A stretch of 20,024 nt of DNA from Acidothermaceae bacterium (GTDB lineage: Bacteria > Actinomycetota > Actinomycetes > Acidothermales > Acidothermaceae), in contig JAICLV010000029.1 of the NCBI GenBank assembly GCA_025925185.1, positions 1 to 20,024 on the forward strand, read 5' to 3'. Positions within the stretch are counted from its first letter, which is position 1; each line of letters begins with the position of its first letter. The notes under the pieces were generated by a model. The model made no database searches, had not been told where the DNA came from, and saw only the letters and a list, made by a program, of their open reading frames with translations. The translations under genes and the position numbers were made by a program. Below are positions 6,628-13,338 of the stretch, piece after piece.

Positions 6628-7794
6628 ATGAGGTTTCACGTTATTGGCCGGGCGGTTGTCGTCGTCGTCGTCGCCGCCGCGATCGGCGCCTGCACGTCGA
6701 AGAACCCCAATGCGCCGTCGTCCTCGTCGGCGTTGACGCCGACGCCCGCGCCGGCCGCGCCGGCGTCGAACCTCCCGTCGTCCGGACAACCGAGCACGCG
6801 GCCCGCGAGCCCGGTCACCGTGCAGCCCGCCGTCGCCGGAACGATCGTCACCGGACTGAAATCCCCGTGGGGCCTGGCATTTCTACCCGACGGCTCGGCG
6901 TTGGTCTCGGAGCGGGACACCGGTCAGATCAAGCGAGTCCCACCCGGCGGCGGCAGCGCTGCCACGATCGGCACGGTGCCGGCGGTGAAACACGGCGGCG
7001 AGGGTGGCCTACTCGGCATCGCGGTCGCGCAGACCTTCGCGCAAGACCGTTGGCTGTACGCGTACTTTACGGCGGACGACGGGAATCGCGTCGTCCGCAT
7101 GAAGGTATCAGCCGACTTTCACCTCGGGGCGCCGCAACTGCTGCTCACCGGAATTCCGGCCGGCACGGTGCACAACGGCGGTCGCTTGGCGTTCGGTCCC
7201 GACAAAATGCTGTACGTGACGACGGGCGACGGGTCGAACCGGTCGCGCTCGCAGGATCGGAACTCGCTCGCCGGCAAGATCTTGCGGCTCACGCCCGAAG
7301 GCAAGCCGGCGCCCGGAAATCCGCTCCCGGGTTCGCCGGTGTGGACCTACGGGCATCGCAACGTGCAAGGCATCGCGTGGGACAGCCAGGGCCGGATGTG
7401 GGCCGGCGAGTTCGGCCAAAACACTTGGGACGAGTTGAACCTGATTAAGGCCGGGAGCAACTACGGCTGGCCGATCGTCGAGGGCAAGGCTGATAAAGCC
7501 GGTTACGTCGACCCGGTGGTGCAGTGGCATCCGTCCGAGGCGTCGCCCAGCGGCATCGCGGTCGCCGCCGGTTCGGTGTGGATCGCCGCGTTGCGTGGTG
7601 CGCGGCTGTGGCAGGTGCCGCTCACGTCGTCCGGTGTGGGCACGCCGAAGGCTTGGTTAGCGGGCGATTTCGGTCGGCTGCGGGCCGTCGCGGCAGCGCC
7701 CGACGGCTCGCTGTGGTTGGTCACCAACAACACCGACGGGCGGGGTTCGCCACGCGCCGGTGACGACCGCATCGTGCGAATCGCGCTGGGCTAA
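6628..7794 (+). CDS. Secreted lipoprotein, PQQ-dependent aldose sugar dehydrogenase family (GSDH/YliI-like)
   Basis: This 388-residue protein of the soluble glucose/sorbosone dehydrogenase family is a six-bladed propeller that oxidises an aldose to its lactone using PQQ. The N-terminus has a Val/Ala-rich signal and a lipobox ending in IGAC, with the lipidated Cys at 22, so the protein should be membrane-anchored outside the cell. A Ser/Pro/Ala-rich tether follows (about 30-66). The catalytic domain shows SPWGLAFLPDG (79-89), KHGGEGGLLGIAV with the conserved His122, HNGGRLAFGPD (182-192), YGHRNVQG (241-248) and EFGQNTWDELN. It is divergent from the channel gene, and its stop overlaps by 4 bases that of the convergent decarboxylase gene. 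No PQQ biosynthesis genes are in view, and some actinobacterial members may use scavenged PQQ or have another activity. No clear ribosome binding site precedes the ATG. Confidence 0.9.
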   Translation: MRFHVIGRAVVVVVVAAAIGACTSKNPNAPSSSSALTPTPAPAAPASNLPSSGQPSTRPASPVTVQPAVAGTIVTGLKSPWGLAFLPDGSALVSERDTGQIKRVPPGGGSAATIGTVPAVKHGGEGGLLGIAVAQTFAQDRWLYAYFTADDGNRVVRMKVSADFHLGAPQLLLTGIPAGTVHNGGRLAFGPDKMLYVTTGDGSNRSRSQDRNSLAGKILRLTPEGKPAPGNPLPGSPVWTYGHRNVQGIAWDSQGRMWAGEFGQNTWDELNLIKAGSNYGWPIVEGKADKAGYVDPVVQWHPSEASPSGIAVAAGSVWIAALRGARLWQVPLTSSGVGTPKAWLAGDFGRLRAVAAAPDGSLWLVTNNTDGRGSPRAGDDRIVRIALG

Positions 7795-9179
7795 CTGGAG
7801 ATGATCGCTCGCCGCACCGCTTCGACGGAGGCCGCCACGTCGCGCGGGTCCGTCGTCCAGTTGCTCACCGAGACACGGAGCACGTCGCGGCCCTGCCAGC
7901 GCGAGCCTGACATCCAGGTGGCGCCGTCGGCGATCAGCCGTCTGGTGACATCTCGGGTCCGCTCGTCGGAGCCGAAGGCCAAACAAACTTGCGTGTACAC
8001 AACGTCGTTCAAAACCTCGGCGTGGTTGATTCCCTTTACCCCGTCGGCGATTCCTTGGGCAGCGTCGACGAGTCCGTCGACGAGGCCGATCACGCCGTCA
8101 CGCCCGAGCGAGCGCAGCGCCGCCCACACCGGGACCCCACGTGCGCGGCGTGACAGCTCCGGCGCCTTCTCGTGCGGGTCGCCGGGACCATCGACGTCCG
8201 CCACGAGGTAGCTGGTGTGCACGCCCATCGCGGCGCGCAACGGCGGCGACTCACGAACGATCGCGATGCCGCAGTCGTAAGGGACGTTCAGCGTCTTGTG
8301 CGCGTCCGTCGTCCAAGATTCAGCCGTGCTGAGGCCGTCGACCAATGGTTGAAGTGACGGTGACGCGGCAGCCCACAACCCAAACGCGCCATCGACGTGT
8401 ACCCAGGCATTTCGTTGGTGCGCAAAGGAAATTGCCGCTTCGAACGGGTCGAACGCGCCGCTGTGCAGGTTGCCCGCTTGCAGGACGACGATGGTGGGCG
8501 CGTCGTCCGGTATCGCGTTGAGCGACGCCCGCAGCGCGTCGACCCGGATGCGTCCCTGCTCGTCGGCGTCGACGACGGTCGGACGTCCGAGACCTAGGTA
8601 GCGCAACGCGAGGTCGACCGTGTCGTGCCGTTCGGCGCCGACGAGCACATGCACGCGGGGCGCGCCCGTCAACCCGTCGGTTTCAACGTCCCAGCCGGCC
8701 GATTGCAAGACTCGGTGCCGGGCAGCGGCAAGACAAGTGAAGTTCGACATCGTCGCACCGGTCACGAATCCGACGTCGCTTTCCGAAGGCAGTCCGACCA
8801 GTTCCAGGAGCCAGCGCCCGGCCGCCTCCTCGAACGCCGCGACGGCGGGGGTCGCATAACGCATGCCCGCGTTTTGATCCCACGCGCTGACCAGCCAGTC
8901 GGCGGCCAGCGCGCTCGGCAGGGTTCCACCGATCACCCAGCCGTAGAACCGCCCCGAGCCCATAGCCATCAGCCCGGGTTCGGCTTTCGCGGCGAGTTCG
9001 TCGATCACGTCAGCCGGGTCTGTCCCGGACGACGGGAGCGCGCTTTTGACGGTCGCCGCGATCTCGTCGGCGGCCAATCGTGGCCCCACGGTTCGGGCGT
9101 CGACCGACCGCAGCCAGGCGCGCGCCTGCTCGGCGGCGACGGTGAGCGGCTTGTCGTATTCAGCGCTTCGGTTGGCCAT
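7791..9179 (-). CDS. Group II PLP-dependent amino acid decarboxylase-like protein
   Basis: This 462-residue fold-type I PLP enzyme of the aromatic-amino-acid/glutamate decarboxylase group (PF00282) is often annotated as an aspartate aminotransferase family protein. Expected features are present: FVTGATMSNFTCLAAAR (phosphate loop, about 138-154), the ring-stacking His185 in GAERHDTVDLA, the Asp263 that binds the pyridine nitrogen in HVDGAFG, and the Schiff-base Lys295 in TDAHKTLNVPYDCG. An N-terminal GRFYGWVIGGTLPSALAADWL matches the substrate-entry region. The likely reaction is decarboxylation of an amino acid, but the substrate is not predictable. A GGGG stretch a few bases before the ATG at 9179 can serve as ribosome binding site. 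It ends convergently with the sugar dehydrogenase gene and lies 48 bases downstream of the CGNR gene, so the two may be co-transcribed. Confidence 0.9.
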   Translation of the reverse strand: MANRSAEYDKPLTVAAEQARAWLRSVDARTVGPRLAADEIAATVKSALPSSGTDPADVIDELAAKAEPGLMAMGSGRFYGWVIGGTLPSALAADWLVSAWDQNAGMRYATPAVAAFEEAAGRWLLELVGLPSESDVGFVTGATMSNFTCLAAARHRVLQSAGWDVETDGLTGAPRVHVLVGAERHDTVDLALRYLGLGRPTVVDADEQGRIRVDALRASLNAIPDDAPTIVVLQAGNLHSGAFDPFEAAISFAHQRNAWVHVDGAFGLWAAASPSLQPLVDGLSTAESWTTDAHKTLNVPYDCGIAIVRESPPLRAAMGVHTSYLVADVDGPGDPHEKAPELSRRARGVPVWAALRSLGRDGVIGLVDGLVDAAQGIADGVKGINHAEVLNDVVYTQVCLAFGSDERTRDVTRRLIADGATWMSGSRWQGRDVLRVSVSNWTTDPRDVAASVEAVRRAIISS

Positions 9180-9227
9180 GCCCCAGTGTGCCGCCGCTGG
9201 GTCGCTCGGGTCGAGGTTGAGGGTTGG

Positions 9228-9770
9228 TTAAGTCCGCGCGGCGTTGCGCGCGCGGAAGGCCGCCACGTTCACGCGATTCGCGCAGGTCGTGCTGCAGTAG
9301 CGGCGCGAGTGGTTCTTCGACAGGTCGACCAACACGTCGTCGCAATCGTCGGCGTCGCAAACTCTAAGGCGGTCGAGCTCGCCCTGCCGGACCACGTCGA
9401 TGAAGGCCATCGCGGCCTCGACCGCCATCCGGTCGGCGAGCGGCGCGCCGGGCGACGTGGCGTGCAGGTGGTAGTCCCATTCGCCGTGGCGCACCAGTTG
9501 CGGCAACGCGTTGCACTCGCGCAGCATCGTGTTCACCAACACGACAACGTCGTCCTCGTCGAGCTGCCATAGCTCGCGAAGCCGAGGCCGCAGCGCGCGT
9601 ACCGCGTCGAGCTCATGACGGCTCCGTTGACGTGAGCCGGTCCAGCCCCACTCAGTGACGAAGGCGTCGAGGGCCGCGACGTCTGGCAGTCCATCGGCGT
9701 CGGCTTGATCGGTGTTGATCAGCGCCGCCGCAGCCTGGAGCGCCACCTCGGTGTCATGGGCGAAAACCAA
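9228..9770 (-). CDS. CGNR zinc-finger / ABATE-domain putative regulator
   Basis: This 180-residue protein has the two-part layout of the CGNR family: an N-terminal helical ABATE domain (about 1-130, beginning FAHDTEVALQAAAALINT) and a C-terminal zinc finger. The finger cysteines are C138, C143, C159 and C163, and the family CGNR signature appears here as CANR (163-166) within RRYCSTTCANRVNVAAFRAR. These proteins are thought to be stress-related transcription factors that bind DNA through the finger; that role is a family prediction. The TTG start is supported by an ideal AAGGAG five bases upstream and by agreement with the conserved N-terminus. It is divergent from an EamA transporter with 83 bases between them, which suggests that it regulates the transporter. 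Confidence 0.9.
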   Translation of the reverse strand: MVFAHDTEVALQAAAALINTDQADADGLPDVAALDAFVTEWGWTGSRQRSRHELDAVRALRPRLRELWQLDEDDVVVLVNTMLRECNALPQLVRHGEWDYHLHATSPGAPLADRMAVEAAMAFIDVVRQGELDRLRVCDADDCDDVLVDLSKNHSRRYCSTTCANRVNVAAFRARNAART

Positions 9771-9771
9771 G

Positions 9772-9800
9772 TTGACTCCTTACGCGTCGCGGGCTACCGT
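9772..9800 (+). promoter_or_regulatory. Candidate promoter of the EamA transporter gene
   Basis: TTGACT (9772-9777) and TACCGT (9795-9800) are separated by 17 bases, a good SigA-type arrangement by actinobacterial standards. Transcription would begin near 9807, about 47 bases before the GTG at 9854. The -35 lies within the translation-start region of the divergent CGNR gene, so the two genes are tightly packed around one short control region. Confidence 0.5.
9776..9781 (-). promoter_or_regulatory. Shine-Dalgarno that fixes the TTG start of the CGNR gene
   Basis: The minus strand reads AAGGAG, then five bases, then TTG at 9770. It is a near-perfect anti-16S match and decides the unusual TTG start. 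The site overlaps the candidate -35 of the divergent transporter promoter. Confidence 0.7.
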
Positions 9801-9853
9801 CGTCGGGGTTGTCAGCAGCGTACAGGGAGAATGGTCATTACTGGGAGGCCCAG

Positions 9854-10846
9854 GTGAAAGCGAACGCCGGGCTTGGCCTCGCGCTCGCGTCGTCCGCGAC
9901 GTTTGGCACCTCGGGGTCGTTCGCGACGAGCCTGATCCAGTCGGGGTGGACGCCGGAGGCCGCCGCGACGGTGCGCATCTGCGTGGCCGCGGTCGTCCTG
10001 ACCATTCCCGCCATCTTGCAGCTGCGCGGCCGGTTTTCGTTGTTGCGCAACGGTATCAAGGCCGCGACTGGCTACGGCGTGATCGCCGTCGCGGCCGCGC
10101 AGGTCTGCTACTTCAACGCGGTGGCGCATCTGTCGGTGGCGGTCGCGCTCCTTCTTGAGTACTCGGGGATCCTGCTGATCATCGGCTGGTTGTGGCTCAC
10201 CCGCGGGCATCGGCCGCGTCGGTTGACGGTCGCCGGCACGTTCGCCGCGATCATCGGGCTCACCCTCGTGCTCGACCTGCTCGGCGACCACCACCTCGAC
10301 CCGGCCGGCATCGCGTGGGCGATCGGCGCGGCGGTCGGGCTCGCCATCTACTTCGTGATGTCGGCGAACACGGACGACGGCCTCCCACCGCTGGTGTTCG
10401 CGTGGAGCGGCCTGTCGATCGCCGGTGTCGCGCTATTGATCGCGGACGTCGCGGGCGTGCTGCCCATGCGCGCGCCCCAGACGACGGTGCTGCTCGCGCA
10501 CTCTCAAGTCTCATGGGTCCTCCCCGTCCTCGGGCTGTCTATCGTCGCCGCTGCGATCGCTTACGCCACCGGGATCGCGGGCGTGCGGATACTCGGCGCC
10601 AAGGTCGCGTCGTTCGTCGGGCTGACCGAGGTGCTGTTCGCCGTCGTGTTCGCGTGGGTGCTGCTCGGCCAATCGCTCACGCTTTTACAGTTGCTCGGTG
10701 GCGCCTTGGTGGTCGCGGGGATCGCGCTGGTGCGGGTCGACGAGTATCGGGTGCCGGTGGCGCCCGAGCGTCCCCAGGCGCCGAGTGGGCACTCGTTCCG
10801 ACGACCCGCGGAGCGCGTCGAGGATTTACTGCCCACTCGACGCTGA
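9854..10846 (+). CDS. EamA-family (DMT superfamily) transporter
   Basis: This 330-residue inner-membrane protein has about ten hydrophobic helices in two EamA repeats. The first begins LGLALASSATFGTSGSFATSLI and the second begins near LDPAGIAWAIGAAVGLAIYFVMSA. Typical helix-end motifs are seen (VALLLEYSGILLIIGWLWL in repeat 1, ASFVGLTEVLFAVVFAWVLLGQ in repeat 2). Members export amino acids, metabolites or drugs as antiporters; this substrate is unknown. The GTG at 9854 is chosen because GGGAGG lies five bases upstream and it starts directly before the first helix. A longer ATG frame from 9809 has no ribosome site. A hydrophilic tail of about 35 residues follows the last helix. The 3' end overlaps the convergent dehydrogenase gene by 21 bases. 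Confidence 0.9.
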   Translation: MKANAGLGLALASSATFGTSGSFATSLIQSGWTPEAAATVRICVAAVVLTIPAILQLRGRFSLLRNGIKAATGYGVIAVAAAQVCYFNAVAHLSVAVALLLEYSGILLIIGWLWLTRGHRPRRLTVAGTFAAIIGLTLVLDLLGDHHLDPAGIAWAIGAAVGLAIYFVMSANTDDGLPPLVFAWSGLSIAGVALLIADVAGVLPMRAPQTTVLLAHSQVSWVLPVLGLSIVAAAIAYATGIAGVRILGAKVASFVGLTEVLFAVVFAWVLLGQSLTLLQLLGGALVVAGIALVRVDEYRVPVAPERPQAPSGHSFRRPAERVEDLLPTRR

Positions 10847-12337
10847 GTCCGGCAGCACCAGTTGGCCGTCGACCCGCCGCGCAATGGCGGCCGGCCCGTC
10901 GCGAAGCTCCGGCGGCAACACCGATTGCGGGGCGTTTTGCCAGCTGATCGGCCGCAGGAACCGCCGAATCGCGGTCGTGCCGACCGACGTGTGCCCGCTG
11001 GTCGTCGCCGGCCACGGACCGCCGTGCTGCATCGCCCAGCTCACCGCCACACCAGTTGGGTAGCCGTTCCAAATCACCCGACCCACCAAGCCGCGCAACA
11101 CCTCGTCGAGCTTCGCGCCAAGCGGGTCGTCGGACGACGCGTGGATCGTCGCGGTCAACTCTCCGGGCAACTGTCGCAGCGCGTCGAGCAATGCGGCCTC
11201 GTCGGAGTACCGGATCAACACCGCCGTCGGACCGAAGCATTCCTCAGCGACAGAGCTCACGTCGTCCAGGGAGATCTCGAAGAGCGCGCCGCGCAAGGCA
11301 AAAGAAGGGCCGTCGCTCGACGACTCCGCGACGAGCCGCGCGGACGACCGCAGCCGTTCCGTTCCAGAGGCGTAAGCCCGAGAGATGCCGCGGTTGAGTG
11401 GGATGCCCGCGGATTTGCTCGCGAGTTGCTCGGCGGCCGCGTCGCGAAGCCGGTCGCCGGCCGCACCCTGCGGGATGAAGGCGAGCCCCGGCTTGGTGCA
11501 GAACTGGCCAGCGCCAAGCGTGACCGAGTCGATGAGGGCCCGGCCGATCTCGTCGGCGCGCTCGCCGGCCGCCGACGGTGTCACCACGAGCGGCTTGACG
11601 CTGGAAAGCTCGCCGTAGAAAGGAATTGGGTCAGGTCGGCTCACTGCGATGTCGAACAAGGCGCGTCCGCCGGCGAGCGAGCCGGTGAACCCCACCGCGC
11701 GGATCGCCGGATGCCCGACCAGCGCACGACCCGCCTCAACGCCGTGCACGAGTTGCAAGAACCCTTCGGGCGCCTCACCCGCGGCGCGCATCGTCTCGAA
11801 CACTCGCACCGATGTCGCCGGGTGCGACGGATGTGCCTTCACCACCACCGGACAACCGGCCGCCAGCGCAGACGCGGTGTCACCGCCGGCGACCGAGAAC
11901 GCCAACGGGAAGTTGCTCGCACCAAACACCGCCACCGGACCGATAGGCACCAGCATCCGCCGCAAGTCGGGTCGCGCCCCCATCGGCGTCTGACCCACGT
12001 GGTCGATCGTCGCCTCAAGGTAAGAGCCCTCGTCAAGGACGTCGGCGAAAAGTCTTAGCTGGTAGGTTGTTCTGCCCAACTCACCGGTGAGCCGCTGCGA
12101 GCCAAGCGCCGTCTCGCGGTCGGCCAACTCCACGATCGTCGCCTGATCGGCGTCGAGCGCGTCGGCGAGCGCTCGTAGCAACTCAGCACGCCCAGATCGC
12201 TGCATCGCCTCAAAAGCGGGAGCCGCGCGTGCCGCAAGTTCGCACGCGGCGTTGACGTCGTCCAGGGTTGTCTCGGTCGCGACGACGCCGACGGGTTCGC
12301 CGGTGCGCGCGTCGATGCTGAGAACGTCGTTGCTCAC
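10826..12337 (-). CDS. Aldehyde dehydrogenase, 2,5-dioxopentanoate (alpha-ketoglutarate semialdehyde) dehydrogenase type
   Basis: This 503-residue NAD(P)-dependent aldehyde dehydrogenase most likely oxidises 2,5-dioxopentanoate to 2-oxoglutarate. Family residues are in place: oxyanion Asn142 in FGASNFPLAFSVAGGD, the cofactor Lys167 in VVVKAHPSHP, general base Glu243 in YGELSSVKPL, and nucleophile Cys280 in LGAGQFCTKPG. The phrase SNFPLAFSVAGGDTASALAAGCPV and the GQFCTKPG context are characteristic of the alpha-KGSA dehydrogenase branch rather than general ALDHs (SNFP, and YGE in place of LGG). The GTG at 12337 overlaps the stop of the FAH-family gene (GTGA), so the two are translationally coupled. 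The partner supports the same pathway: an FAH-family dehydratase would produce the semialdehyde substrate. Confidence 0.92.
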   Translation of the reverse strand: MSNDVLSIDARTGEPVGVVATETTLDDVNAACELAARAAPAFEAMQRSGRAELLRALADALDADQATIVELADRETALGSQRLTGELGRTTYQLRLFADVLDEGSYLEATIDHVGQTPMGARPDLRRMLVPIGPVAVFGASNFPLAFSVAGGDTASALAAGCPVVVKAHPSHPATSVRVFETMRAAGEAPEGFLQLVHGVEAGRALVGHPAIRAVGFTGSLAGGRALFDIAVSRPDPIPFYGELSSVKPLVVTPSAAGERADEIGRALIDSVTLGAGQFCTKPGLAFIPQGAAGDRLRDAAAEQLASKSAGIPLNRGISRAYASGTERLRSSARLVAESSSDGPSFALRGALFEISLDDVSSVAEECFGPTAVLIRYSDEAALLDALRQLPGELTATIHASSDDPLGAKLDEVLRGLVGRVIWNGYPTGVAVSWAMQHGGPWPATTSGHTSVGTTAIRRFLRPISWQNAPQSVLPPELRDGPAAIARRVDGQLVLPDSASSGQ

Positions 12338-13191
12338 AGTTGGTCCTTTCCACGCACGACGGTGTTGACCAGCGTGCCCACTTCGTCGATGTCGACGCTG
12401 ATCACGTCGTCCGGTTGAAGGGTGAAGGGCAGGTCGGGCACGAGGCTGGTGCCGGTGGAAAGCACGACGCCGTCAGGGAAATCCTGCTCGCGGAACAGAT
12501 AGCCGGCCAGCTCGTCGAATCGGCGGTGCAGGCTCGCGGTGGTTGACAAGCCCTCCCACGCCACCGCGCCATCCCGCTCGATCGTCAATTTGATGGTGAG
12601 CGCGTATGGGTCAGCCACCTCCCAGGCCGGCGTGATGCCTGGCCCGACCGCGCAGCTGCCCGCGTAAGCCTTTGCCTGCGGCAAATACAGCGGGTTCTCG
12701 CCCTCGATCGAACGCGAGCTCATGTCGTTGCAGACGGTGTAGCCGACCACTTCGGCGTCCGCGTTGTAGACGACCGCGAGTTCCGGCTCCGGCACGTTGA
12801 TCTCGGAGTCGACGCGGATCGAAACGTTCCCGCCGGTGCCGACGACTCGCCACGCCACCGACTTGAAGAACAACTCCGGCCGCGCGGCGTCGTACACGCG
12901 GTCGTAGATATCGGCCTCGCGCTCGCTCTCCAACATCCGCGCGTCCTTCGACCGCTCGTACGTCACGCCCGCCGCCCACACCTCGGTGCGGCCGTCGACC
13001 GGTGCGAGCAAGGTGATCTCGGACGACGTGGGCGCGGCGCGGGTTGCGGCCTCGAGCTGCGCGCGGATGTCGTTCAGCGGTTGGGTGAGCAGCTCCGCGA
13101 GCGAAAGTTTCGGGTCTAGCGGGTGCGTCGTCGCCCCGTCAGCGACCCCGACCCGGGGGTCGCCGTCGCTGACGAAACGGATGATCTGCAT
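12334..13191 (-). CDS. FAH-family protein, probable 2-keto-3-deoxy sugar-acid dehydratase
   Basis: This 285-residue protein of the fumarylacetoacetate hydrolase superfamily has the divalent-metal site visible as ExE (E135, E137 in VPEPELAVVY) followed by Asp156 in VCNDMSSRSIEGENPLYLPQAK. The N-terminal lid contains WAAGVTYERSKDAR. Paired with an alpha-KGSA dehydrogenase, the best guess is the 2-keto-3-deoxypentonate (or related sugar-acid) dehydratase of a Weimberg-type pathway, as in the archaeal and bacterial FAH-type enzymes; this assignment rests on context. The ATG at 13191 has GAGG about seven bases upstream and gives the usual MQIIRF-type N-terminus. A TTG frame extends 15 codons further without support. 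No sugar dehydrogenase, lactonase or first dehydratase gene of the route adjoins it, so the earlier steps are encoded elsewhere. Confidence 0.85.
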   Translation of the reverse strand: MQIIRFVSDGDPRVGVADGATTHPLDPKLSLAELLTQPLNDIRAQLEAATRAAPTSSEITLLAPVDGRTEVWAAGVTYERSKDARMLESEREADIYDRVYDAARPELFFKSVAWRVVGTGGNVSIRVDSEINVPEPELAVVYNADAEVVGYTVCNDMSSRSIEGENPLYLPQAKAYAGSCAVGPGITPAWEVADPYALTIKLTIERDGAVAWEGLSTTASLHRRFDELAGYLFREQDFPDGVVLSTGTSLVPDLPFTLQPDDVISVDIDEVGTLVNTVVRGKDQL

Positions 13192-13284
13192 GCGGGCCTC
13201 GCGTCCATCGGGTGTCGGCGCCTTGACAGCATTCAACCGGATGGCAGCCGATCGGTGACTCAGCGAACGAAGACCGGCAGCCCG

Positions 13285-13303
13285 GCGTGCCGAAGCGGCA
13301 CGC
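13285..13303 (-). terminator. Hairpin terminator candidate between the LAL regulator and the FAH/ALDH operon
   Basis: A perfect 8-base inverted repeat (GCGTGCCG / CGGCACGC) with a 3-base spacer lies 36 bases after the regulator stop and 94 bases before the FAH start. There is no U tract, which is common for actinobacterial hairpin terminators. It would separate the two transcription units. A promoter for the FAH gene should lie between it and 13191, but I see no clear hexamers there. Confidence 0.5.
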
Positions 13304-13338
13304 TCTCTGCGGTGTAAACAGCTTCACCACGGCTGAGA

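Noticed and set aside
6156..7448. 430-codon plus-strand ORF
   Set aside because: It spans the channel gene in antisense and the sugar dehydrogenase in another frame; composition is low-complexity Arg/His/Gly, typical of shadows.
9809..9853. Upstream ATG start for the EamA gene
   Set aside because: No ribosome binding site and a hydrophilic extension unlike the family; the GTG at 9854 has GGGAGG five bases upstream.
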